The position numbers were made by a program, and so were the translations under genes. Positions 1 to 8,978 of a stretch of 64,000 nt of DNA are shown piece after piece (positions within the stretch are counted from its first letter, which is position 1; every line of letters begins with the position of its first letter). This DNA is from Nitrobacteraceae bacterium AZCC 1564 (GTDB lineage Bacteria > Pseudomonadota > Alphaproteobacteria > Rhizobiales > Xanthobacteraceae), in contig JBAGRR010000001.1 of NCBI GenBank assembly GCA_036924835.1, positions 3,239,001 to 3,303,000 on the forward strand, written 5' to 3'. The notes below the pieces were generated by a model. It saw only the letters and a list, made by a program, of their open reading frames with translations, was not told the origin of the DNA and made no database searches.

Positions 1-32
1 AGACCAAGTTCTAAAAAAACTACTCGATAACA

Positions 33-56
33 TCGAAAGTACTAGCAAGATTATTA
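33..56. repeat. Possible remnant of a CTAG hairpin element
   Basis: The stretch TCGAAAGTACTAG (33-45) followed by CAAGATTATTA resembles the right arm end (TCGAAAGGACACTAG) and AT-rich spacer of the palindromes described at 62960-63127 and elsewhere. No second hairpin follows, and the left arm would lie outside or at the very edge of the window. The match is short and may be chance. Confidence 0.3.
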
Positions 57-99
57 CGGGCTAAGAGTCGCGCTTGACTTCTCGGGACCAGATGTTCGC

Positions 100-720
100 G
101 TGCAACTGGCAAGGCTAGTGATACAACGAGGTGATGGGACTGTCGGTCGATCAGTCGTCTTAGACGCACTTGCTCATCTCGACGACCTTGCGACAGGCGA
201 TGAGCATTCGCGCCTTTGCAACGATGCGAGTGTTCTCCGAGACGCTGCCTTGCGGTGCCAGCAGATTGGCGCGGTCGGCCACTCGAAGGAACTTTGGAAA
301 GGCCACAAATACTTTCAAGAAACGGCCAAATCTTTCCTGGTCGATTTGCTAAGTCTCGGTTTAGGTTTGAGGCAGCTCGCGCTGTCTTCCAAGCGGGATG
401 ATGAGCACGAATTTGGAGTCGATCTAGCAAAGGGGGCCTTTAATTCCCTGGCTTTTTTAATAGGTAAAGGCGTTATTCCTGAGCAGAGACACTTGGTGAC
501 GCTATCAATAATCTTTGTTTGTGCACTTCCGATAGCCTCGCCTGAGCTCCTAGTCAGAGCGATGGTAGACTTGAACGAGGCGGATTGTTCGGAAGCCAAG
601 GGCGACCTTGCAAGGCAGATTGTCAACCAGGTATGTCGTATTGCTGAAGAAGTCGGTTTCTTGAACCGGCATGATTTCCGCTCGGAGTTTTTAACTGCAG
701 TCAATCGTATGGTTTTTTGA
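100..720 (+). CDS. Hypothetical protein, possibly a 5'-truncated gene
   Basis: An open frame of 206 codons from a GTG start. I do not recognise the family. The product is mostly helical in appearance, with one hydrophobic stretch (about residues 130-155) and no catalytic motif I can name. The frame stays open upstream to an in-frame TAG at 43-45, but no ATG and no good ribosome binding site precede the GTG, so the start is doubtful and the gene may be a truncated remnant. Base composition is lower in GC and codon choice less biased than in the neighbours, which suggests acquired DNA. The opposite-strand frame over the same bases looks no better. Confidence 0.35.
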   Translation: MQLARLVIQRGDGTVGRSVVLDALAHLDDLATGDEHSRLCNDASVLRDAALRCQQIGAVGHSKELWKGHKYFQETAKSFLVDLLSLGLGLRQLALSSKRDDEHEFGVDLAKGAFNSLAFLIGKGVIPEQRHLVTLSIIFVCALPIASPELLVRAMVDLNEADCSEAKGDLARQIVNQVCRIAEEVGFLNRHDFRSEFLTAVNRMVF

Positions 721-812
721 GACCGCTACGACGCGATCGTTGCAGGTGAGTGCACTGCCATGGACGCTACGTCTGAGTGGGCGTTGGTTCACATAAGCTG
801 AAACAAAAGAAA

Positions 813-836
813 AACGCCGGTCGAGAGACCGGCGTT
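813..836. terminator. Bidirectional rho-independent terminator
   Basis: A perfect 10-bp stem (AACGCCGGTC / GACCGGCGTT) with a GAGA loop. It is followed by a T run on the plus strand and, read on the minus strand, by TTTTTCTTTTG. It ends the minus-strand transpeptidase gene 28 bp away and could also stop transcription of the plus-strand ORF before it. Confidence 0.85.
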
Positions 837-864
837 TTTTGTTATCTCGAAAGAGACGACTGAA

Positions 865-2355
865 TTAGCGGACCGTCGACCAGCGGCTGTCGAACGAATT
901 CGATGGCACTGCAGGCTGAGCGCCGGCGATGGACTGTTGCGCGGGGGGCGCCGTGGCCGGGGCCGGTTCAGGGAACACACTCTTGGGCTGGGCCTGCGCC
1001 GTCTTGTCCAGCGAAATCACCCGTGGTTCGGCAGGCTTGGACTCAGCGGGCCTCGCGTGCGCCACTGATTTTGTCTTCTGGGTGACCGGCTTGACTGGCT
1101 TCGACGATGCCGCCGCGACCGTTGTCGGCTCTGGCGGTGGATCCCGCCGGAGGCCAACAGATCGCGATAGACGGCTCAGGAAGCTCTCACCTGAAGAGGA
1201 AGAGGACGACGTTGTGTTCGTATCCGGGGCGGGCGTCGAGACCGCAACCATCGGCTCGCCGTTCGATGACGAGGATGATCCAAACACCGGTGCCTCCGGC
1301 GCCCTTGGAATGGTGGCATGCGAAGGGACGGTTCCCGGCGCAGGCAGATACGATGCTACTGCGTAATCGGTCACGTCCTTGTCGATGGCAGCCTCGCCTT
1401 CAGGCAGCTTCGACGCGAAGATCGGATGCATACCGCCATCGATGCCGGCGCGGGAACGCGCAACCGGGGTGCCGCGGCTGATGAGCTGCGCCATCTTTGC
1501 ATCGTCCTGACGCTCTTTTTCACGCACGGCGTCGGCGATGTCCTGCGGGATTTCATAGGCCGGACATTGTGCAGACGCGTTAAACGCCAAAGGCCGCGTC
1601 GAGTTCGCCGGCTTCTGCGCATCGAAGACGTATTTCTTCTCGCAGAAGTCGACCTTCGGCTCCTGCTTCGTCACTTCGAAGTGGTCGTTGCCTTCCTTGA
1701 TCATCTTCCAAAACGGCATGTTCGGATTGTTCCGATACTTTGCCATGTTCTGTGCCGTCATGCGGAAGGGATAGGCCTGCACCTGAAACGCGTTCTGACC
1801 GCCGAAAAAGGACTCGCGGCCTAGTGCGTAAATTTCCGAAATCTGCTCGTCGGTCATGGCGTAGCAGCCGCGCGATGAGCAATCGCCATGCACCATCAGC
1901 TGCGAGCCGGTCCGCCCCCATGCCCTATCGTAGGCATTTGGGTAGCCCATGTTGAACGACAGATAATACGCCGACTGCGGATTCATCTGTGCGGGCGTGA
2001 TCGAATAGAAACCTTCCGGCGCCTGACGATCGCCTTCCTTGATTTTGGGACCAAGGTCGCCCGACCAGCGGCAGATGGGATAGGTTTTCAACAGCGCGAA
2101 GTGACCAGTGCGGTCTTGCTTCCAGACTTCAAGCTCGGCTTCCTGCTTGAACAAGCGCACCAGAATCGGCGAGCCCTTGTCCATGTTCTTGGCTTCGATC
2201 TCAGCCAGTAACTTTTCCGGGATCGGCTTGTTTGCTTTTGCGGTCGGCGAAATGGCGTCGCCGTTGCAGCCCGACAGCAGCACGCCCGCCGCAAGCACAG
2301 CCGATGTGGCAAGCGCGCGAAGCTTCGTGCGGTCGGTCAATGCAAAGATTGGCAA
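865..2355 (-). CDS. L,D-transpeptidase family (YkuD) lipoprotein
   Basis: A 496-residue protein predicted to cross-link peptidoglycan or attach proteins to it in the periplasm. A signal peptide ends in a lipobox (LLSGC, Cys30), so it is probably an outer- or inner-membrane lipoprotein. The YkuD domain covers roughly residues 60-215 and contains the signature HGDCSSRGC, with His156 and catalytic Cys164. It resembles the YafK/ErfK type ('murein L,D-transpeptidase'). The C-terminal 200 residues are Pro/Ser/Ala-rich and low in complexity, probably a flexible or wall-spanning tail. A strong terminator follows. The substrate (3-3 cross-link or protein anchoring) cannot be decided from sequence. Confidence 0.85.
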   Translation of the reverse strand: MPIFALTDRTKLRALATSAVLAAGVLLSGCNGDAISPTAKANKPIPEKLLAEIEAKNMDKGSPILVRLFKQEAELEVWKQDRTGHFALLKTYPICRWSGDLGPKIKEGDRQAPEGFYSITPAQMNPQSAYYLSFNMGYPNAYDRAWGRTGSQLMVHGDCSSRGCYAMTDEQISEIYALGRESFFGGQNAFQVQAYPFRMTAQNMAKYRNNPNMPFWKMIKEGNDHFEVTKQEPKVDFCEKKYVFDAQKPANSTRPLAFNASAQCPAYEIPQDIADAVREKERQDDAKMAQLISRGTPVARSRAGIDGGMHPIFASKLPEGEAAIDKDVTDYAVASYLPAPGTVPSHATIPRAPEAPVFGSSSSSNGEPMVAVSTPAPDTNTTSSSSSSGESFLSRLSRSVGLRRDPPPEPTTVAAASSKPVKPVTQKTKSVAHARPAESKPAEPRVISLDKTAQAQPKSVFPEPAPATAPPAQQSIAGAQPAVPSNSFDSRWSTVR

Positions 2356-2659
2356 TCCCCAACTCCGGCTAGTCTAGCATCCCCGCCGCGAAAGCATTCC
2401 CCGGCAAAATGGCATCCTGTAGGCCGCAGAAGAAATCATCTACTTCAATCGGCTGCGCCTATTTTCATCGTGAAGGCCAAGTGACCCTGACAGTGAAAAA
2501 CGCGCGGAATTTATTGAACAATCATTATCCTTAAGGGATGTCGCTCGCAAGCCGAACGGCCTGCCGGAGCCAGCTCCGCGTCAGGATGGTCAATGGCGCG
2601 TAAACAGGAGCGCGTTAGCGCGTGCCCAGAAAAAGCCATAAATGGCGATCGAGCCGCAG
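2356..2659. other. Intergenic stretch without recognised gene
   Basis: About 300 bp between the start of the transpeptidase gene and the end of accA, both on the minus strand. I find no coding frame with family resemblance, no tRNA and no convincing terminator. It should contain the transpeptidase promoter near 2360-2450. Confidence 0.5.
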
Positions 2660-3622
2660 TTAGCCGAGCTTGCGGCCGATCTCGAGGAATTTCTGGCGGC
2701 GCTGGTTGCGAATAGCCGCCGCATCGAGATTTCGTAGATCGTTGAAGGCCTGCGCGATGGCGTCTCCGGCTCTGGCGATCATGCCTTCCGGATCCCGGTG
2801 AGCGCCTCCGGCCGGCTCTTTCAAGATGGTGTCGATCACGCCAAAGCGTGCGAGATCCTGCGCTGTAATCTTGAGGTTGGTTGCGGCTTCCTGCGCCTTC
2901 GTGGCGTCGCGCCATAAAATCGAAGCGGCGCCTTCCGGCGAGATCACGCTGTAGACCGCGTGTTCCAGCATCAGAACACGATTTGCGGTTGCAATCGCTA
3001 TGGCGCCGCCGGAGCCGCCCTCGCCGATGATCACCGCAACGTTTGGAACACCCAGGCTCAGGCAGGCGTCGGTGGAACGTGCGATCGCTTCAGCCTGTCC
3101 GCGCTCTTCCGCGCCAATACCAGGATATGCGCCTGCCGTATCAACCAGCGACAGCACGGGAATCCCGAAACGATCGGCCATTTCCATGAGCCGCACGGCC
3201 TTGCGGTAGCCTTCGGGCTTGGCCATGCCGAAATTGTGCTTGAGCCTGGTCTCCGTCGTGGAGCCCTTTTCCTGGCCGATGACACAGATGCTCTCGCCGC
3301 GGAAACGTCCAAACCCACCAATCATCGCTTCGTCGTCGCCGAATTTGCGGTCGCCGGCGAGAGGCGTGAATTCGGTAATCAGCGATTTGATGTAGTCGAC
3401 GCAGTGTGGACGCAGCGGATGGCGCGCAACCTGCGTTTTCTGCCACGGCGTCAGGTTAGCATAGAGCTCGTGCAGTGCCTGCGTCGCTTTTTCCTCGATG
3501 CGCGACACTTCTTCGCTGATGTCGCTGCCGCTGGCGGCGAGCGCGCGCAGTTCATCGACCTTGGAGTCAAGTTCGGCGACGGGTTTTTCAAAATCGAGAT
3601 AGCTGCGCATCAGGTCCGGCAT
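2660..3622 (-). CDS. accA: Acetyl-CoA carboxylase carboxyltransferase alpha subunit
   Basis: This 320-residue subunit, with AccD, transfers the carboxyl group from carboxybiotin to acetyl-CoA to form malonyl-CoA for fatty-acid synthesis in the cytoplasm. Full family length. Visible landmarks are the N-terminal helical region (LxELxxKVDELR), the conserved [14 protein letters not shown] block near residue 65, and the crotonase-fold oxyanion region GEGGSGGA (200-207). accD is not in this window, so the two subunits are encoded apart, as is common. Neighbours (xerD and a transpeptidase) are functionally unrelated. Confidence 0.97.
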   Translation of the reverse strand: MPDLMRSYLDFEKPVAELDSKVDELRALAASGSDISEEVSRIEEKATQALHELYANLTPWQKTQVARHPLRPHCVDYIKSLITEFTPLAGDRKFGDDEAMIGGFGRFRGESICVIGQEKGSTTETRLKHNFGMAKPEGYRKAVRLMEMADRFGIPVLSLVDTAGAYPGIGAEERGQAEAIARSTDACLSLGVPNVAVIIGEGGSGGAIAIATANRVLMLEHAVYSVISPEGAASILWRDATKAQEAATNLKITAQDLARFGVIDTILKEPAGGAHRDPEGMIARAGDAIAQAFNDLRNLDAAAIRNQRRQKFLEIGRKLG

Positions 3623-3768
3623 GTGATGGGTACATAAGGTCTAACGCGCTTCCAGCGAAGGGCGGGTAAAACGAGGGTTTGAATGCTTGTTGGCGTCTTT
3701 CAAGTCAAGAAGGAGGCGCAAGTCAAGCTCTCGCTCAAAACATCCTGATATTACTGATTTATTTAGAT

Positions 3769-4731
3769 CTATTTGTCGGCTAACGGGTGCAGGTCGCGAA
3801 CGAGGCTCTTGAGCCTCTCCTCGACAATATGGGTGTAAATCTGTGTCGTGGAAATGTCGGTATGACCAAGCAGCGTCTGAACGATGCGCAAGTCCGCGCC
3901 ATTGTGCAGAAGATGGCTTGCAAAGGCATGGCGCAGGACGTGGGGGCTGATCAGACGCGGCGCGATGCCTGCGCTGGCAGCAAGCTCCTTAAGGTCGCGG
4001 GCGAAATGTTGGCGTGTCAGATGCCCGCTTTCGCCCGATGAGGGAAAAAGCCATTTTGACGCTGTCGCTGCTTTCTTCTTTTGCTCACGATGAGCTGCGT
4101 CCATCGCGGCGAGATAATCTGCCATGGCCTGCTTCGAGGCGTCGTTGAGCGGCACCAGCCGCTCCTTATTGCCCTTGCCGCGAACCACGATCATCCGTGC
4201 GTCGCGCCGCGCTGCCGACAATGGCAGCGAGACCAGTTCGGAGACGCGCAGGCCGGTGGCGTAAAGAACTTCTAGCAGGCACGAAAGTCGCAGTGCGCGA
4301 AGGCGCTGCAAGGGTGATTGATCGGGCGCCTGCGCGTGCGTCCGTGCGTGCGTCAAAAGGCGATCCACATCTGCGATCGAAAGCACCTTCGGAAGGCTAC
4401 GGCCGCGCTTGGGGCCCGACAGAATGGCAGCCGGATCATCTTCACGTGCGCGCTCGTTCAAGAGAAATCGAAACAAGTGGCGCATCGATGACAGTTTGCG
4501 CGCCACACTTGATGATTTAAATCCGCGGTTATCGAGATCGGCCAGATAGTCGCGCAGGATTTGCGTGTCCGCGATGAGGAAGGTCTTTTTCCGGTGGGTG
4601 ATGAACTCCGAGAGATCTTCCAGGTCGGAACGATAGGCCTGCAGCGTGTTCTCGCCCGCGCCCTGCTCAGCGGCGAGCATGTCGAGAAATAGGGTGATCA
4701 AACGGGCGTCAGAGGATTTATCGAGCCGCAT
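3769..4731 (-). CDS. xerD: Site-specific tyrosine recombinase XerD
   Basis: A 320-residue tyrosine recombinase that, with XerC, resolves chromosome dimers at dif. The N-terminal SAM-like DNA-binding domain (about 10-105) precedes the catalytic domain, which shows Arg162 (ATGLRVSEL), His264 and Arg267 (SPHVLRHAF), His290 (LLGH) and nucleophile Tyr299 (IYTH). Full length with all catalytic residues, and no phage or integron genes alongside, which favours the housekeeping XerD over an element integrase. A 48-residue membrane protein gene lies 11 bp upstream on the same strand and probably shares the transcript. Confidence 0.93.
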   Translation of the reverse strand: MRLDKSSDARLITLFLDMLAAEQGAGENTLQAYRSDLEDLSEFITHRKKTFLIADTQILRDYLADLDNRGFKSSSVARKLSSMRHLFRFLLNERAREDDPAAILSGPKRGRSLPKVLSIADVDRLLTHARTHAQAPDQSPLQRLRALRLSCLLEVLYATGLRVSELVSLPLSAARRDARMIVVRGKGNKERLVPLNDASKQAMADYLAAMDAAHREQKKKAATASKWLFPSSGESGHLTRQHFARDLKELAASAGIAPRLISPHVLRHAFASHLLHNGADLRIVQTLLGHTDISTTQIYTHIVEERLKSLVRDLHPLADK

Positions 4732-4742
4732 CGCGGTCCCGT

Positions 4743-4889
4743 TTATTGTTTGAGAAATTTATCGGGCGTGATGGTGACAGTCATTTCGCGTGATTTCGGG
4801 TTGACGAAATTGGCCAGCGCGAAAATGCCGCCATAGATCAGCCCGCCGAGCACTGCGACGACAGTCAGGAAGCGGAACAGGCTGGGCAT
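4743..4889 (-). CDS. Small single-span membrane protein upstream of xerD
   Basis: A 48-residue frame read from ATG at 4889 to TAA at 4743-4745. The translation begins MPSLFRFLTVVAVLGGLIYG and ends TPDKFLKQ: one transmembrane helix (about 8-28) followed by a short charged tail. Frame, size, hydrophobic profile and placement 11 bp before xerD support a real gene. I know no function for it. A longer frame over the same bases on this strand (to 5034) runs into the palindromic repeats and is judged a shadow. Confidence 0.7.
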   Translation of the reverse strand: MPSLFRFLTVVAVLGGLIYGGIFALANFVNPKSREMTVTITPDKFLKQ

Positions 4890-5013
4890 CGAACTTTGCC
4901 TCGAGGGGTGCTTGGAAAGCCTGAGTTATGCCTGAGCCACGTATTAACCAATGGAACGTGCCGGGCAGATCGAGGCCAACTACCAACATGTTCGAGGTCT
5001 TTCGGCAAGAGAC

Positions 5014-5467
5014 TCTCGTGGAGTGGATTGACATTCGCTACCCCCGTTGGCCGCGGACCGGCAAAGCGAATGTCAAATCTCCACGAGTGTGCTGAATCCA
5101 AAGCTTGCCTTATCGTGCAGCGCGCTTCGTAGCGACTTTGGATTCGAGAGGTCGCTAGCAACCACTATTTGGTAGTGATCCTTTGATTCTAACGTTCGCA
5201 AAAAGTGCCTGCCTCAAACGGAATGCGAACGTTAGAATCGGACCACTAGCGGCCTCGTCCGCTGGAGTAGTATAGGGTGTGGCGAGGACCGCATTCGCGG
5301 CTAGTGTCCCGAATCCAAAGTTCGCCTCATCGTGCAGCGCGCTCTGTAGCGGACTTTGGCCTTGGGAGGACACTAGTAAGTTTATGATTCTAGTGTGGTT
5401 TAGGTTCAGAAGTTCGCTGGAAGGACGTGTGGTAAAAATCTGGCAAACTTCTGAACCACCACACTAG
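5014..5467. repeat. Cluster of five CTAG-type palindromes
   Basis: Five hairpins in series between xerD's small partner gene and aroK. (1) 5014-5086, arms around TTGACATTCGCT; (2) about 5091-5155, arms around GAATCCAAAG; (3) 5173-5248, arms around GATTCTAACGTTCGCA; (4) 5301-5376, CTAGTGTCC to GGACACTAG; (5) 5390-5467, CTAGTGTGG to CCACACTAG. Hairpins 4 and 5 form a typical pair with the spacer TAAGTTTATGATT (5377-5389). Hairpins 1-3 look like a pair of another subtype with an extra hairpin placed between its members. The last CTAG is 13 bp from the aroK start, so the hairpins lie in or just before the aroK leader. Confidence 0.9.
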
Positions 5468-5480
5468 CCAGGCTCAAATA

Positions 5481-6104
5481 ATGATCGAACCCGCGGCCAG
5501 ACAGCATGACCCCACGGCCCAGGAGGCCGAGATCACAGCGGCGCTGGGCCCGCGATCTATCGTGCTCGTCGGCATGATGGGGGTGGGGAAGTCGACGATT
5601 GGCCGCAGGCTGGCTGCGCGGCTGCGGCTGCCGTTCCTGGATGCGGATCACGAGATCGAGCAGCGTCACGGCGGCATGACCATCCCCGAGATTTTCGCGG
5701 AACACGGTGAGCCGTATTTCCGCGACGGCGAAGCCCGCGTGATTGCCGCTTTGCTCGATGGTCCTTCCTGCGTACTCGCTACGGGAGGCGGTGCCTTCAT
5801 GCGCGAGGAAACCCGCAACCGTATCCGCGCCAAGTCCGTTTCGGTCTGGCTGCAGGCGGATGGTGATGTCATCCTGCGCAGGGTCAAGCGGCGCGCAGAT
5901 CGGCCCTTGCTGCAAACGGCGGATCCTGCGGGAACGATTGAGCGCTTGATTGTCGAGCGCAGTCCATTCTATCAGCTCGCCGACATCGCCATCGCATCCC
6001 GCGACGTGCCGCACGAAAAGATTGTCGACGAGTGCGTCGACGCCATTCATGCCTATCTGCTGTCCGGCAGCACGGCTTCATCTTCTGCGAATGAAACCTC
6101 ATGA
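5481..6104 (+). CDS. aroK: Shikimate kinase
   Basis: A 207-residue kinase that phosphorylates the 3-OH of shikimate with ATP, step five of the chorismate pathway. The P-loop GMMGVGKST spans residues 31-39; the shikimate-binding DAD (54-56) and the glycine triplet in ATGGGAF follow, with the lid region rich in Arg (VKRRADRPLL). It is somewhat longer than the family norm because of about 25 extra N-terminal residues, as in many alphaproteobacteria. Its last four bases overlap aroB (ATGA), so the two are translationally coupled. The start lies only 13 bp after a palindromic repeat. Confidence 0.95.
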   Translation: MIEPAARQHDPTAQEAEITAALGPRSIVLVGMMGVGKSTIGRRLAARLRLPFLDADHEIEQRHGGMTIPEIFAEHGEPYFRDGEARVIAALLDGPSCVLATGGGAFMREETRNRIRAKSVSVWLQADGDVILRRVKRRADRPLLQTADPAGTIERLIVERSPFYQLADIAIASRDVPHEKIVDECVDAIHAYLLSGSTASSSANETS

Positions 6105-7243
6105 CCGTTTCCATCAGAAATTCCACCCCGGTGACAGTCGATGTCGCCCTTGGCGACCGCGCGTATGACATCGTCATTGGCCGCGACGTGCTGCCGTCGC
6201 TCGGGCAGCGTATCAAGGAGCTGCGCCCCGGCGCCCGGGTGGCGATCGTCACCGATCGTACTGTTGCTAGCCACTGGCTCGACAAGACCAAGGCTGCATT
6301 GTCAGAGGCAGGCGTTGCATCGTCGCATTTCGTGGTGGGCGAGGGCGAAGCTTCCAAGAGTTACGCGGTATTGCAGGATGTTTGCGAGGCGCTCATTGCC
6401 GCCAAGATCGAGCGCAACGATCTGGTGATTGCGCTGGGCGGCGGCGTGATCGGTGATCTGGCCGGCTTCGCCGCGGCGATCGTCCGGCGCGGTGTCGATT
6501 TCGTCCAGGTTCCGACGTCGCTGCTGGCGCAAGTGGATTCATCGGTCGGCGGCAAGACCGGGATTAACTCGCCTCACGGTAAGAATCTCATCGGCTCGTT
6601 TCATCAGCCCGTGCTTGTTGTCGCGGATACCGCTGTGCTGGATACGTTGTCGCCGCGTCAGTTTCGCGCAGGCTATGCGGAAGTCGCCAAATACGGTGTG
6701 CTTGGCGATGAAGCTTTTTTCACGTGGCTGGAAGCAAATCACGCGGAAATCTTTTCCGGCGGCAGTGCGCGTGAGCATGCGATCGCCTCCAGTTGCCGGG
6801 CCAAGGCGGCCATTGTCGCCCGCGACGAGCGCGAGAACGGTGAACGCGCCCTCCTCAATCTCGGTCACACATTCGGTCACGCACTCGAAGCGGCGACCGG
6901 CTTTTCGGATCGGTTGTTTCATGGCGAGGGTGTTTCGGTCGGCATGGTGCTCGCCGCCGAATTCTCGGCAGAAATGAATATGATTCCTGCGGCGGATGCG
7001 GAGCGCGTGCAACGTCACCTTGCCGCCGTCGGCCTGCCGACCAGATTGCAGGATATCGCAGGCTTCCAGCAGGAAGGGCTTGCCGATGCAGATGCTTTGA
7101 TGGCGCTGATGGCGCAGGACAAAAAGGTGAAGCGCGGACGGCTCACGTTCATTCTGCTCGAAAACGTTGGCAGGGCCGTGATCGCCAACGATGTGGATCC
7201 GTCCGCCGTTCGCGAGTTCCTGGTGCGCAAGCTCGCTTGTTAA
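6101..7243 (+). CDS. aroB: 3-dehydroquinate synthase
   Basis: This 380-residue enzyme converts DAHP to 3-dehydroquinate, the second step of the chorismate pathway, using NAD+ and a divalent metal. Family motifs are clear: GGGVIGDLAGFAA for nucleotide binding, the QVPTSLLAQVDSSVGGKTGIN block, and the metal-binding region LNLGHTFGHALE. The length is normal. It starts inside the end of aroK (4-bp overlap) and is followed 19 bp later by a CNNM-type transporter, so the three genes probably form one operon. Pairing aroK with aroB is widespread in Proteobacteria. Confidence 0.97.
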   Translation: MTVSIRNSTPVTVDVALGDRAYDIVIGRDVLPSLGQRIKELRPGARVAIVTDRTVASHWLDKTKAALSEAGVASSHFVVGEGEASKSYAVLQDVCEALIAAKIERNDLVIALGGGVIGDLAGFAAAIVRRGVDFVQVPTSLLAQVDSSVGGKTGINSPHGKNLIGSFHQPVLVVADTAVLDTLSPRQFRAGYAEVAKYGVLGDEAFFTWLEANHAEIFSGGSAREHAIASSCRAKAAIVARDERENGERALLNLGHTFGHALEAATGFSDRLFHGEGVSVGMVLAAEFSAEMNMIPAADAERVQRHLAAVGLPTRLQDIAGFQQEGLADADALMALMAQDKKVKRGRLTFILLENVGRAVIANDVDPSAVREFLVRKLAC

Positions 7244-7262
7244 CGAGGTCGATGAAATCGCC

Positions 7263-8567
7263 ATGTATTGGTTCTCGTTCGGCGTCGTGATCGGGTGTCT
7301 ACTGATTTCAGCTTTCTTTTCGGCGAGCGAGACCGCGCTGACGGCGTCGTCGCGATCGAGCATGCTGCGGCTACAGAAGCAGGGCAGCCACCAGGCCGGC
7401 ATCGTTGCCTATCTGCTCAATATCCGCGAGCGCATGATCGGGGCGTTGCTGGTCGGCAATAACCTCGCCAATATCGGGGCCTCAGCGCTTGCCACCGGCG
7501 TATTTACCGCCTGGTTCGGCGAAGTCGGTGTGCTCTATGCCACCGGCGTCATGTCGGTGCTGGTAATCATTTTCGCCGAGGTGTTGCCGAAGACAGTGGC
7601 GATCAACGCGCCGGATCGCATCTCGCTGCTGGTTGCGCGACCGATGACATTGGTGGTTGCAGTCTTGGGGCCGGTTCTCACCCTCATCGAGGTTATTATT
7701 CGCGGGCTATTCAAGGTGCTGCGAATTCCGGTCGGTGCCAATCAGCCCATCCTGTCGCCGACGGAACGGCTGCGCGGCGCGGTCGATCTCATTCACCATG
7801 AAGGCGGCGTTGAAAAGCATGATCGCGATATGCTGGGAGGCCTTCTTGACTTGAAGGATCTTCAGGTCTCGGACGTTATGGTCCATCGCACCGAGATGGT
7901 CATGATCAATGCCGATCTACCGTCCGAAGAGCTCGTCGGTGAAGTCTTGGCGACCGAGTACACCCGCATCCCGTTGTGGCGCGAGAAGCCGGAAAATATT
8001 GTCGGCGTTCTGCATGCCAAGGATCTGCTGCGCGCGATTCAATTGGCCGAAGGCGACATCTCCAAAATTGATGTTGCGGCGATCGCGTTGCAACCGTGGT
8101 TTGTGCCGGAAATGCGGCCACTCTCCGAGCAGCTCAAGGCGTTCCGCCGCCGCAAAACCCATTTTGCCCTGGTGGTCGACGAGTACGGTGAAGTCGAGGG
8201 GCTGGTCACGCTGGAGGACATTCTTGAGGAAATCGTCGGCGACATTTCGGATGAGCACGATGTCGCCGTTGCCGGCGTGCGCGCGCAGCCGGACGGCTCG
8301 GTGTTCGTTGAAGGCTCGGTGCCGATCCGCGATCTCAATCGCGCGATGGACTGGAATTTGCCGGATGAGGAAGCCACCACCATCGCCGGCCTCGTGATTC
8401 ACGAGGCGCGTTTAATACCCGATCGCGGGCAGAGCTTCACGTTCCATGGCTTTCGGTTTCGTGTGCTTCGGCGCGAGAGAAACCGCATCACCGCACTGCG
8501 AATCGTGCCGCTGCCGCGGGAGATTGAAACCTTCCAAAAAGTGCCGAAAGCCGGAACGGCGTTCTGA
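7263..8567 (+). CDS. CNNM/HlyC-CorC family membrane protein with CBS pair
   Basis: An integral membrane protein of 434 residues: an N-terminal CNNM (DUF21) domain with about four membrane helices (1-195, opening FSFGVVIGCLLISAFFSASE), a CBS pair (about 205-330, including the VVDEYGEVEGLVTLEDILEEIVGDI block) and a C-terminal CorC_HlyC domain. Relatives are implicated in Mg2+/Co2+ efflux or tolerance; the substrate here is unproven. I place the start at ATG 7263 because the membrane domain begins there; the frame continues to 7191 inside aroB without family resemblance. GAGG at 7245-7248 is the likely ribosome site. A hairpin terminator lies at the stop codon. Confidence 0.88.
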   Translation: MYWFSFGVVIGCLLISAFFSASETALTASSRSSMLRLQKQGSHQAGIVAYLLNIRERMIGALLVGNNLANIGASALATGVFTAWFGEVGVLYATGVMSVLVIIFAEVLPKTVAINAPDRISLLVARPMTLVVAVLGPVLTLIEVIIRGLFKVLRIPVGANQPILSPTERLRGAVDLIHHEGGVEKHDRDMLGGLLDLKDLQVSDVMVHRTEMVMINADLPSEELVGEVLATEYTRIPLWREKPENIVGVLHAKDLLRAIQLAEGDISKIDVAAIALQPWFVPEMRPLSEQLKAFRRRKTHFALVVDEYGEVEGLVTLEDILEEIVGDISDEHDVAVAGVRAQPDGSVFVEGSVPIRDLNRAMDWNLPDEEATTIAGLVIHEARLIPDRGQSFTFHGFRFRVLRRERNRITALRIVPLPREIETFQKVPKAGTAF

Positions 8568-8588
8568 AAGGTTTGAACGTCAAACCTT
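8568..8588. terminator. Hairpin between convergent corC-like gene and bolA
   Basis: A perfect 9-bp stem (AAGGTTTGA / TCAAACCTT) with an ACG loop, followed on the plus strand by GTTTTC. It begins at the stop of the CNNM gene and overlaps the last codons of bolA, so it probably ends plus-strand transcription. Confidence 0.7.
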
Positions 8589-8855
8589 GTTTTCGCTGGG
8601 CGCGTGAGCCTTGATCGCCAGGGCATGAACCGAGCCTGAAAGCTCTGGCGCCAGCAGCGTATTTATCATGCGATGACGATCGATCCGGCTCTTCCCTTCG
8701 AAGGCTTTCGATACGATATACACTCTGAAATGCGTTTCACCGCCAGGCCTGTGGCCGGCGTGTCCCTCATGCAAATGGGACTCGTCAGTGACGTCGAGGC
8801 TTTCGGGAATGAAAGCTTCATTCAACTTATTTATGATAATATCTTTGGTCGTCAT
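8580..8855 (-). CDS. bolA: BolA family protein
   Basis: A 91-residue cytoplasmic protein of the BolA family, which works with monothiol glutaredoxins in Fe-S/iron handling and affects stress response and cell shape. The class II KH-like fold is indicated by the conserved ETHFRVYIVSKAFEGKSRIDRHRMIN block followed by a short C-terminal strand ending VHALAIKAHAP. The full domain is present. It is convergent with the corC-like gene and divergent from a J-domain protein gene 123 bp away, an arrangement that often recurs around bolA in this lineage. Confidence 0.92.
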   Translation of the reverse strand: MTTKDIIINKLNEAFIPESLDVTDESHLHEGHAGHRPGGETHFRVYIVSKAFEGKSRIDRHRMINTLLAPELSGSVHALAIKAHAPSENKV

Positions 8856-8978
8856 GATCCGCGCAATATCGTCACTTATTGACCTTCGTCAATGGCGTGG
8901 AGAAGCGAACCAAAAATCGGGACGCGAATTTGCGTGTCAAGACTTGAAGCTTTCAGCAAGGCATCGTCATAGTCAGCC

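Noticed and set aside
4759..5034. A 91-codon minus-strand frame upstream of xerD
   Set aside because: It runs through a palindromic repeat, and the 48-residue frame at 4743-4889 over the same bases is a better membrane protein.
7191..7262. An upstream start for the CNNM transporter inside aroB
   Set aside because: The extra 24 residues have no membrane or family resemblance and overlap the conserved end of aroB.
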